Position numbers and translations under genes: made by a program. 64,000 nucleotides of DNA from Kribbella aluminosa (GTDB taxonomy: Bacteria; Actinomycetota; Actinomycetes; Propionibacteriales; Kribbellaceae): positions 1,860,001 to 1,924,000 of the forward strand of contig NZ_JAGINT010000001.1 of NCBI RefSeq assembly GCF_017876295.1, given 5' to 3'. The notes under the pieces are model-generated. The model ran no database searches. It saw only the letters and a list, made by a program, of their open reading frames with translations, and was not told where the DNA came from. Positions 24,365 to 31,549 of this stretch are shown here, piece after piece. Positions within the stretch are counted from its first letter, which is position 1. Each line of letters begins with the position of its first letter.

Positions 24365-25291
24365 TTGGCTGAGCACGAGCCCCGGCGCGTGCTGCTGGTC
24401 ACGCACACCGGCCGGGAGCAGGCGGTCGAGGCCGCTCGCGCCGCGCACCGGCTGCTGACCGACGCCGGGATGCAGGTCCGGCTGCTCGGCGGTGAGGCCG
24501 AGGAGCTCAAGCTCGACCCGGCGGAGATCGTCGACGACCCGGAGAAGGCGGCGAACGACGTCGAGCTGATCATGGTGCTCGGCGGCGACGGCTCGATCCT
24601 GCGCGGCGCCGAGCTGGCCCGCCCGCACGGTACGCCGGTGCTCGGGGTGAACCTGGGCCACGTCGGGTTCCTGGCCGAGGCCGAGGTCGACGACCTGGAG
24701 CGGATCGTCCAGGTGGTGGTGGACCGGACGTACACGGTCGAGGAGCGGATGACGCTGGCCGTCGACGTCCGGCTGGACGACGACCTGATCTTCGAGACCT
24801 GGGCGCTGAACGAGGCCAGCGTGGAGAAGGCGGCCCGCGAGAAGATGCTCGAGGTCCTGGTCGAGGTGGACGACCGGCCGCTGTCCCGCTACGGATGTGA
24901 CGGTGTCGTGGTGGCGACGCCGACGGGCAGTACGGCGTACTCCTTCTCTGCGGGCGGGCCGATCGTCTGGCCGGAGGTCGAGGCGATCCTGATGGTGCCG
25001 CTGAGCGCGCACGCGTTGTTCTCGCGGCCGATCGTGGTGGCGCCGACGTCGCGGCTGTCGATCGAGCTGGTGCCGTCCTGGCACGGCCGTGGTGTGCTGT
25101 GGTGCGACGGCCGGCGGATGGTCGAGGTGCCGCCCGGCGCCGAGATCCAGGTCCGCCGGGGTACGACGCCGGTCCGGCTGGCGCGTGCCCACGAGGCGCC
25201 GTTCACCGACCGGCTGGTGGCGAAGTTCGACCTCCCGGTGCTCGGCTGGCGTGGGGCCGCCGAGCGCAAACGCAACGGAAACGGACACTAA
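24365..25291 (+). CDS. nadK: NAD kinase
   Basis: Phosphorylates NAD to NADP. The 308-residue protein starts at TTG 24365, just after GGAGG. Key motifs are the GGDGSILRGAEL loop (GGDG with catalytic Asp), NEASVEKAAREK (NE/D motif), and RYGCDGVVVATPTGSTAYSF with the glycine-rich nucleotide site. The C-terminal tail ERKRNGNGH is short and polar. It ends at the left arm of an inverted repeat that separates it from recN. Confidence 0.95.
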   Translation: MAEHEPRRVLLVTHTGREQAVEAARAAHRLLTDAGMQVRLLGGEAEELKLDPAEIVDDPEKAANDVELIMVLGGDGSILRGAELARPHGTPVLGVNLGHVGFLAEAEVDDLERIVQVVVDRTYTVEERMTLAVDVRLDDDLIFETWALNEASVEKAAREKMLEVLVEVDDRPLSRYGCDGVVVATPTGSTAYSFSAGGPIVWPEVEAILMVPLSAHALFSRPIVVAPTSRLSIELVPSWHGRGVLWCDGRRMVEVPPGAEIQVRRGTTPVRLARAHEAPFTDRLVAKFDLPVLGWRGAAERKRNGNGH

Positions 25292-25457
25292 GTGTCCTGT
25301 CGACGATGCTGGTCACACGCTATCGGCGCCCAGGCACGCACCTCGCGGCGTTGGACGAGCACCCACGATGAAACACCGCATCGAGGGCGCTCGTCCGCCT
25401 TGCGATGCACGCACCTGGACACCGCTATCGTGCAACCATCACCGTCGACAGGACACT
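25291..25457. repeat. 167-bp inverted-repeat-bounded segment between nadK and recN
   Basis: AGTGTCCTGTCGACG (25291-25305) is exactly repeated in reverse orientation at 25443-25457. Inside are GGACGAGC near 25352 and GCTCGTCC near 25389, also inverted, and direct repeats of CGCTATCG (near 25318 and 25422) and CACGCACCT. A small palindrome, GGACACT-A-AGTGTCC (25283-25297), crosses the nadK stop. The segment codes for nothing I recognise. It looks like a MITE-type or insertion-sequence remnant, or a long regulatory hairpin before recN; no target-site duplication is evident. Confidence 0.6.
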
Positions 25458-25460
25458 GAC

Positions 25461-27191
25461 ATGCTCTCCGAGATCCGCATCACCGGGTTGGGCGTGATCG
25501 AGGACGCGACGCTGGACCTCGACCCCGGATTCACCGCCGTCACAGGTGAGACCGGTGCCGGCAAGACGATGGTCGTGACCGGGGTGAACCTGCTGCTCGG
25601 GGGTCGCGCCGACAGCGGGCTGGTGCGGCACGGGACCCGCCGGGCACGCGTCGAGGGCCGCGCGAGCGCCGTACCGCGGGCGATCGTGCAGCAGGCCGAG
25701 GATCGTGGCGGTGAGCTGGACGACGACGAGTTGCTGATCGCGCGGGAGCTGTCGTCGGAGGGCCGTTCGCGGGCGTTCCTCGGTGGCGCGTCGGTGCCGG
25801 TGTCGGTGCTCGCCGAGGTGTCCGGCGATCTGGTCGCGATCCACGGGCAGGCGGATCAGTGGCGGCTGCTGCAGCCCGCGAGGCAGCGCGAGACGCTCGA
25901 TACCTTTGCAGGTAAGGCGGTTCTGGTCCCGCTGCAGGAGTACTCCGCGGCGTACAAGCGGCATCGCGAGGTCGAGACGGAGCTGACCGAGCTGACCACC
26001 CGCGAGCGCGATCGGCTGGCCGAGGCGGATCTGTTGCGCTTCGGGCTGGACGAGGTCGCGAAGGCGGAGCCGTTGCCCGGCGAGGACCTCGAGCTGGCGG
26101 CCGAGGAGCAGCGGCTCGCGTACGCCGACGGTCTGCGTACGGCGGCCACCACCGCCGCGGACGCGATCGCCTCGGAGGACCTGGACTCGACCCGGCCGAA
26201 CGACGTACTCGGCCTGCTGGCGTTGACGAAACAGGTCCTGGACGGCGAGCGCGAGCACGACCCGAAGCTCGCCGAGCTGGCCGATCGTGCGGGCGAGCTG
26301 GGCTACCTGGCGGCCGACCTGGCGCAGGAGCTTTCGTCGTACGCCACCGACGTCGACACCGATCCGGCGCGGCTGTCCGTGGTGAGCGAGCGGCGGGCAT
26401 TGCTGACTGCTCTGGTACGCAAGTACGGCGCTGACGAGGGCATCGTCGACGAGGTACTGGAGTGGGCGACGCGGTCCGCGACCCGGCTGGCCGAGCTGGA
26501 CGGCAGCGACGACCGCGTGGAGCAGTTGAACGCCGAGCTGGCCGAACTGGACGCGACGCTCGCGGATCTCGGGCAGCAGATGCGCGCGGCCCGGATCGAG
26601 GCGGCCGAACGGCTGGGCGTCGCGGTGTCGGAAGAGCTGACCGGGCTGGCGATGCCGCACGCGAAGCTCTCGGTCGAGGTGCACGAGACGACCGCCGGCC
26701 CGTTCGGGATCGACGAGGTCGAGTTCTGCTTCGCGGCGAACCCGGGCAGCCCGGCGCGCCCGCTGCAGAAGGCCGCGTCCGGCGGTGAGCTGTCGCGGGT
26801 GATGCTCGCGCTCGAGGTGATCCTGTCCGACACGCATCCGGTGCCGACGCTGGTGTTCGACGAGATCGACGCCGGGATCGGCGGCCGGGCCGCGGTCGAG
26901 GTCGGGAAGCGGCTCGCGCGGCTGGCCGAGAAGACCCAGGTGATCGTGGTGACCCACCTGCCGCAGGTGGCGGCGTTCGCCGATCGTCATGCGGTCGTAC
27001 TGAAGAGCGACGACGGATCGGTCACCACCAGCGGTCTGGTGGCGCTGGACGACGACGCCCGGCTGAAGGAACTCTCCCGGATGATGGCCGGGCTGGAGAA
27101 CTCCGAGGCTGCGCAGACGCACGCCGAGGAACTGCTCGCACTTGCCGCCGAACGCCACAAACCGCGCCGGAAGCGTCGTTCGAAAGGATGA
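25461..27191 (+). CDS. recN: DNA repair protein RecN
   Basis: SMC-like ATPase for double-strand-break repair. The 576-residue protein starts at ATG 25461. The Walker A motif is TGETGAGKTM near residue 30, the central coiled coil runs about residues 150-370, and the ABC signature is ASGGELSRVMLALE with Walker B LVFDEIDAGIGG near residues 465-475. The C-terminus is Lys/Arg-rich. No actinobacterial SOS box (GAAC-N4-GTTC type) was seen upstream; the inverted-repeat segment occupies that place. Confidence 0.95.
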   Translation: MLSEIRITGLGVIEDATLDLDPGFTAVTGETGAGKTMVVTGVNLLLGGRADSGLVRHGTRRARVEGRASAVPRAIVQQAEDRGGELDDDELLIARELSSEGRSRAFLGGASVPVSVLAEVSGDLVAIHGQADQWRLLQPARQRETLDTFAGKAVLVPLQEYSAAYKRHREVETELTELTTRERDRLAEADLLRFGLDEVAKAEPLPGEDLELAAEEQRLAYADGLRTAATTAADAIASEDLDSTRPNDVLGLLALTKQVLDGEREHDPKLAELADRAGELGYLAADLAQELSSYATDVDTDPARLSVVSERRALLTALVRKYGADEGIVDEVLEWATRSATRLAELDGSDDRVEQLNAELAELDATLADLGQQMRAARIEAAERLGVAVSEELTGLAMPHAKLSVEVHETTAGPFGIDEVEFCFAANPGSPARPLQKAASGGELSRVMLALEVILSDTHPVPTLVFDEIDAGIGGRAAVEVGKRLARLAEKTQVIVVTHLPQVAAFADRHAVVLKSDDGSVTTSGLVALDDDARLKELSRMMAGLENSEAAQTHAEELLALAAERHKPRRKRRSKG

Positions 27192-27192
27192 T

Positions 27193-27226
27193 TTCACGCA
27201 CCGTCACCGTTAATTCGGTGCGTGAA
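27193..27226 (+). terminator. recN terminator
   Basis: TTCACGCACCG (27193-27203) and CGGTGCGTGAA (27216-27226) form a perfect 11-bp stem around a 12-base loop, starting two bases after the recN stop. It separates recN from steA. Confidence 0.75.
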
Positions 27227-27288
27227 CCAGGGGCCACCCGGGTAAATGAGCAGGTAAGGGGCTCTTGACATGGCAGGATGAGAGCGCG

Positions 27289-28470
27289 ATGAAACTGCCC
27301 AGCCTGCGGAGAGCACGTACCACTGAACTGCCCGGCGTCACCGGCGTGGTCCGGCTGGATCGACGTACCAAGAATCTCACCAAACGGCTGAAGCCGGGTG
27401 AGATCGCGGTCATCGACCACGTCGACCTGGACCGGGTGAGCGCCGAGGCGCTGGTCGACTGCAAGGTCGCCGGGGTCGTGAACGTGGCCGACTCGATCAG
27501 CGGCCGGTACCCGAACCTCGGGCCGGAGATCCTTGTCGAGGCGGGCATCCCGCTGGTCGACGGGGTCGGTCGCGAGGTGTTCTCGGTGCTGCACGAGGGC
27601 GAACAGGTCCGGCTCGACGAGGGCACCCTGTACCGCGGGCCGGAGGCGGTCGCGAAGGGTGTCGCGCAGAACAGCAACTCGGTGGCCAACCTGATGGAGG
27701 ACGCCCGTTCCGGGCTGTCCACTCAGCTCGAGGCCTTCACCGCGAACACGCTGGAGTACCTGCGCCGGGAGAAGGACCTGCTGCTGGACGGCGTCGGCGT
27801 ACCGGAGATCCACACGCCGATGGAGGGCAAGCACGTCCTGATCGTGGTCCGCGGGTACGACTACCGCGACGACCTCGTCGCGCTGAAGCCGTACATCCGC
27901 GAGTACCGGCCGGTGCTGATCGGCGTCGACGGCGGCGCGGACGCCCTGGTCGAGAACGGCTACGTCCCGGACCTGATCGTCGGGGACATGGATTCTGTCA
28001 AGGACGAGACGCTGAGGTGCGGCGCCGAGGTGATCGTGCACGCGTACCGCGACGGCCGCGCGCCCGGGTCCGAACGGCTGGAGCGGCTCGGCGTGGAGTC
28101 GATCGAGTTCCCGGCCACCGGCACCAGCGAGGACGTCGCGATGCTGCTGGCCGACTCCAAGGGTTCCTCGCTGATCGTCGCGGTCGGCACCCACAACTCG
28201 CTGGTGGAGTTCCTCGACAAGGGACGCTCCGGGATGGCGAGCACCTTCATCACCCGGCTGCGGGTCGGTGCCAAGCTGGTGGACGCGAAGGGCGTCGGCC
28301 GGCTGTACCGGAGCCGGGTCTCGACGTTCCAGGTGGTCGCGCTGATCGTGGCCGGTCTGTTCGCGGTCGGGATGGCGCTGGTCGCCATCGGCGCCGACGA
28401 TGTGCTCTGGTCGATCCTGCGGGCGCGCTGGAACGACCTCGTCTACTGGATCCGGGAGCTGTTCACTTGA
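27289..28470 (+). CDS. steA: Cytokinetic ring protein SteA
   Basis: A 393-residue protein. The N-terminal domain (VTGVVRLDRRTKNLTKRLKP, then VINVAD-like GVVNVADSISGRYPN) leads into a thiamin-pyrophosphokinase-like fold (VLIGVDGGADALVENGY, DLIVGDMDSVKDETLRCGAE). Near the C-terminus one transmembrane helix, VVALIVAGLFAVGMALVAIG, is followed by a short amphipathic tail. SteA works with SteB in septum formation in actinobacteria (corynebacterial work); steB normally follows directly. Here a TnpB element begins right after the stop codon. The start is ATG 27289. Confidence 0.88.
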   Translation: MKLPSLRRARTTELPGVTGVVRLDRRTKNLTKRLKPGEIAVIDHVDLDRVSAEALVDCKVAGVVNVADSISGRYPNLGPEILVEAGIPLVDGVGREVFSVLHEGEQVRLDEGTLYRGPEAVAKGVAQNSNSVANLMEDARSGLSTQLEAFTANTLEYLRREKDLLLDGVGVPEIHTPMEGKHVLIVVRGYDYRDDLVALKPYIREYRPVLIGVDGGADALVENGYVPDLIVGDMDSVKDETLRCGAEVIVHAYRDGRAPGSERLERLGVESIEFPATGTSEDVAMLLADSKGSSLIVAVGTHNSLVEFLDKGRSGMASTFITRLRVGAKLVDAKGVGRLYRSRVSTFQVVALIVAGLFAVGMALVAIGADDVLWSILRARWNDLVYWIRELFT

Positions 28471-28620
28471 CGTCCACCCATCCCTGGAGGCTGGGATTCC
28501 AACCGTGCTACGCGGAGGTAGCGAGTTGAGGTTCACGCTTCTCGGACCCAGACATCGGGTCTCGGCGTGCGGTCGCGGCCCGTCCGGCCGCGATGTTTCG
28601 TGCTGCGTTCACGTCAGCGT
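28471..28620 (-). ncRNA. Predicted omega/reRNA region at the tnpB 3' end
   Basis: In studied TnpB systems the guide RNA overlaps the 3' end of tnpB and runs through the right end into flanking DNA. By analogy it would cover about 28620 down to 28471 on the minus strand, with the guide continuing into the steA 3' end (below 28471). Hairpins are visible here, for example around 28477-28495 and GACCC/GGGTC near 28548-28562. No RNA evidence is available; the borders are inferred. Confidence 0.4.
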
Positions 28621-29686
28621 TCGCGGTGTAACTGCAACATCGGCAGCGGAAGGCGGCTTGGCTCTCGCGCGCCCCCCGGTCCACGATCCCGCACCGCGGA
28701 CAGGTCTGACTGGTGTAGGCAGGGTTGACCTTTTCGATCCGGCCGGGTGCCTTCTGCTCCAGACGGGTCACGAGCATGCCCCAGCCATTGGCGAGGATGC
28801 CTCGGTTCAGACCGGCTTTCTGAGCAATGCGCCGACCCGGCTCGTCCACCGTCCCCTTCGCGGACTTGGTCATCTGCATGATCTGGAGGTCCTCGACACG
28901 GATCAGGTCGAATCTGCGCGCCAGGGCAGTGGAGGTCTGTTCGACCCAGTTCTTCCGTCGGTCCGCTTCGCGGGCCTTTACCTTCGCGATCGCGGCCCGC
29001 AGTTTTGTGCGACGGTTCGACCCACGCTTGGTGCGCGAGATACCGCGCACCAACCGCACCAACCGCGCCCGCTCACCGGCCCGAAGTCCCGGGACTTTGA
29101 AGAGTTCACCGGTCGAGAGTGCCGCCGACACCGCAACGCCCCGATCGACCCCGACAACTCCACCGGTTCCGGGCGCGGCGATCGGGTCCGGAATGACAGC
29201 GAACGCGATGTGCCAGCGGCCGGCGCGGTCGCAAGTGACTCGATAGGACTTCGCGTCGGGCAGTGCCCTGGACATCCGGAACTGGACCCATCCAACCTTC
29301 GGAACGAGCACCCGCGCCCACTTCCTGGACAGCTTCTGGACGCGCTGAGCTTGGGCGCCGACAACCCGGAACCCCTCGTGTACACCGGCCCGACGCCAGG
29401 TCGGGCGGCCGTGTGTTCCCGCAGAGAAATTGGCGACAGCGCGATCGAAGTCCCGCAGCGCTTGTTGCTGCACGGTTTGCGACCCAGCCCGCAACCAGCC
29501 GTTCTCGGCGCGAGCTTCGGTCAACTGGCGAGACTGTTCAGCAAACCCTGGTGTATAGCTGCGGCGGCCTGGCGACCACATTCCCCATTGCTCCCGCGCG
29601 ATGTTCCACACGTACCGCGCGTGTCTGCACTGCCCAAGCAGCAAAGTTACCTGCTCCGGGGTCGGTGCGAGACGGTACCTGGACAT
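28508..29686 (-). CDS. tnpB: TnpB, RNA-guided nuclease of IS605/IS1341-type elements
   Basis: A 392-residue protein (start ATG 29686) of the family ancestral to Cas12. The N-terminus YRLAPTPEQVTLLLGQCRHA is typical. The RuvC residues appear intact: Asp in VVGVDRGVAVSAAL, Glu in LIRVEDLQIMQMTK, and Asp in TANADVNAARNIA. The zinc ribbon is CPRCGIVDRG with CRCC before the last RuvC motif. The C-terminus EKREPQLATSA fits actinobacterial TnpBs, and the DNA past it probably makes the omega/reRNA. Longer frames upstream to 29971 overlap steB antisense and are rejected. Activity is plausible but not shown. Confidence 0.9.
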   Translation of the reverse strand: MSRYRLAPTPEQVTLLLGQCRHARYVWNIAREQWGMWSPGRRSYTPGFAEQSRQLTEARAENGWLRAGSQTVQQQALRDFDRAVANFSAGTHGRPTWRRAGVHEGFRVVGAQAQRVQKLSRKWARVLVPKVGWVQFRMSRALPDAKSYRVTCDRAGRWHIAFAVIPDPIAAPGTGGVVGVDRGVAVSAALSTGELFKVPGLRAGERARLVRLVRGISRTKRGSNRRTKLRAAIAKVKAREADRRKNWVEQTSTALARRFDLIRVEDLQIMQMTKSAKGTVDEPGRRIAQKAGLNRGILANGWGMLVTRLEQKAPGRIEKVNPAYTSQTCPRCGIVDRGARESQAAFRCRCCSYTANADVNAARNIAAGRAATARRDPMSGSEKREPQLATSA

Positions 29687-29790
29687 GAAAGGAACCCTGC
29701 CATGCGTCACCGACAATTCCGGGATCGCTGCTCCGCGGTGCATTTGCCCCCGCCCCATCTCCAAGGACTGAGCTTCCTCCGGAGGTTCGT

Positions 29791-30738
29791 GTGATCGACT
29801 TTCGCTACCACATCGTCTCGATCGTGGCGATCTTCTTCGCCCTGGGCGCCGGTGTGGTGCTCGGGGCCGGCCCGTTGAAGGGCACCGGCAGCGAGCTTGT
29901 CCAGGCGCAGGCCGACAAGGATCGCCAGCAACTCGCCGACGCCCGGGCGGAGCTCGTCCAGGTGAAGGCACTGGACAAGTACCGCGACGACTACGTCGCC
30001 AAGGTGACCGACGGGCTGACCGCCGGCAAGCTGGCGAACAAGAAGATCACGCTCGTCACGATGCCGAACGCCGACAGCGACCTGAGCGACGGCGTCCAGA
30101 CCGAGCTGGAGAAGGCCGGCGGCACGATCTCCTCCAAGGTGTCACTGGACCCGAAGCTGTTCGACAGCGGGCAGCGCCAGCTGGTTGAGACGCTGGTCCA
30201 GCAACTCGTCACCGCGGACATGAACATCACGCCGAACAGTACGACGTACCAGCGGGCCGGCCTGCTGCTCGCGCGCGGGGTTGCCGCCAAGGAGGAGGGC
30301 AAGACCGTCGACGCGGACGCGACCAAGGTGCTCAGCGGGCTGACCGGCGCGAAGCTGCTGTCGCTGAAGCCGTCGACGGTGAAGGACCGGTCCAGCCTGA
30401 TCGTGGTGATCGCCGCGAAGCCGCCGACGCCGACCCCGGACAACTCGACGTACACCGACGCCGTGGACTTCATCAAGGGCCTGGACATGGGCAGCGGCGG
30501 GGTCGTCGTCGCCGGGACGCCGGATTCCGCGAACGACGGCGGATTGCTCAAGGCCTTGCGGAGTGACTCCGACGCCACCAAGATCGTTTCCTCGGTGGAC
30601 GTGGCCGATCTCCCCGCCGGCCAGATGACGGTGGTCTTCGCACTCGCCGAGCAGATCACCGGGAAGGCGGGGCAGTACGGCGCGATCAACGCGAAGAACG
30701 GCATCGCGCCGTCAGCCGTACAGACCAAGGGAAACTGA
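29791..30738 (+). CDS. steB: SteB / MctB-like copper transporter-family protein
   Basis: A 315-residue protein that starts at GTG 29791 after GGAGG (29781-29785). The N-terminus MIDFRYHIVSIVAIFFALGA is a single membrane anchor conserved in the DUF3186 (MctB/SteB) family. It is followed by a coiled coil (QAQADKDRQQLADARAELVQ) and an extracytoplasmic alpha/beta domain. Rv1698 (MctB) of M. tuberculosis, linked to copper, is the family member at this locus; in corynebacteria SteB partners SteA at the septum. The TnpB insertion cuts it from steA by 1.3 kb, so it may need its own promoter. Confidence 0.88.
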   Translation: MIDFRYHIVSIVAIFFALGAGVVLGAGPLKGTGSELVQAQADKDRQQLADARAELVQVKALDKYRDDYVAKVTDGLTAGKLANKKITLVTMPNADSDLSDGVQTELEKAGGTISSKVSLDPKLFDSGQRQLVETLVQQLVTADMNITPNSTTYQRAGLLLARGVAAKEEGKTVDADATKVLSGLTGAKLLSLKPSTVKDRSSLIVVIAAKPPTPTPDNSTYTDAVDFIKGLDMGSGGVVVAGTPDSANDGGLLKALRSDSDATKIVSSVDVADLPAGQMTVVFALAEQITGKAGQYGAINAKNGIAPSAVQTKGN

Positions 30739-30739
30739 C

Positions 30740-31549
30740 GTGGGACTTCTGAGCGCTGCCGTCGCGGCGGCCGCTACTTCCGGGCTCGAACGCGCGGCGG
30801 AGAAGCTGCCGAAGGAGAACCGGGAGCCCTTCGAGCGGACGAACCACCGCGGTGAGACGGTGACGCTGCTCGAGGGTCCGGGCGCGGTGCTCGGCGCCCT
30901 GGCCGGTGTGCTCGCCTCCCGTGGCAGCAACAAGGTCAAGGCGGCCGCGGTGGTCGCGGGTGCGGTGTCGGGCGCGGTCGGTGCGTACGACGATCTGCGC
31001 GGGACCACGCAGGCCAAGGGTTTCCGCGGTCATCTGAGCGCGTTGAAGCGCGGTGAGGTGACCAGCGGTGCGGTGAAGATCCTCGGCGTCGGCGCGGCCG
31101 GTATCGCCGCCGCCGCGCTGCTGCCGCGGAAGTCCCGCGGTGTGAAAGCCCTCGCCGGGGTCGTTGCCGACGGCGCCCTGATCGCCGGTACGGCGAACCT
31201 CACCAACCTGCTCGACCTCCGTCCGGGCCGCGCGCTGAAGGCCGTGACCGCGCTGAACGCACCGCTCGCGGTCGTGAACGGCCCGGCCGGTGCGGTCGTC
31301 GGTGCGGCCGCCGCCTCCGCCCCGGCCGACCTCGGCGAACGCGCCATGCTCGGCGACTGCGGCGCGAACGGCCTCGGCGCGATCACCGGTACGGCGCTCG
31401 CCACATCCCTGCCGCGCCCGCTGAAGGCGCTCGCGCTGGCGCTGGTCGTCGGCCTCAACCTGGCCAGCGAGAAGGTCAGCTTCACCAAGGTGATCGCCGA
31501 CACCCCTGCCCTCGACAAGATCGACCAGTGGGGCCGACGACCCAGGTGA
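30740..31549 (+). CDS. Short GT4/MraY-WecA-like membrane protein
   Basis: A 269-residue Ala/Gly-rich membrane protein from GTG 30740. It keeps scattered marks of the polyprenyl-phosphate sugar-phosphate transferases: TNHRGETVTLLEGPGAVLG, GAVGAYDDLRG, GFRGHLSALKRGEVTSGAVK, NLTNLLDLRPGRALK and MLGDCGANGLGA, matching the known NxRG, DD, NxxN/D and GD(S)G motifs. It is shorter than MraY or WecA (about 320-360) and I do not see the His-rich loop, so activity is uncertain. It sits between steB and murJ, an envelope context. Confidence 0.75.
   Translation: MGLLSAAVAAAATSGLERAAEKLPKENREPFERTNHRGETVTLLEGPGAVLGALAGVLASRGSNKVKAAAVVAGAVSGAVGAYDDLRGTTQAKGFRGHLSALKRGEVTSGAVKILGVGAAGIAAAALLPRKSRGVKALAGVVADGALIAGTANLTNLLDLRPGRALKAVTALNAPLAVVNGPAGAVVGAAAASAPADLGERAMLGDCGANGLGAITGTALATSLPRPLKALALALVVGLNLASEKVSFTKVIADTPALDKIDQWGRRPR

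Larger units (their letters stand above)
28471..29780 (-). mobile_element. Lone-TnpB insertion (IS605/IS1341-type) between steA and steB
   Basis: The interval between the steA stop (28470) and the steB ribosome-binding site (29781) is filled by one tnpB on the minus strand. The end beyond the tnpB 3' terminus (28471-28507) has the Gly-Ile-Pro-like tail sequence GTTGGAATCCCAGCC and a small hairpin (about 28477-28495) on the minus strand, the usual right end of such elements in actinobacteria; the last bases are GGACGTCA. The left end lies somewhere in 29687-29780 and cannot be fixed by eye. There is no tnpA, so movement would need a Y1 transposase in trans. Confidence 0.75.

Noticed and set aside
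25440..25461. LexA/SOS box before recN
   Set aside because: No GAAC-N4-GTTC-like palindrome; the visible symmetry is one arm of the 167-bp inverted repeat.
29687..29971. Longer N-terminus for TnpB
   Set aside because: The extra 95 residues are antisense to the start of steB and unlike TnpB; family similarity begins at MSRYRLAP.
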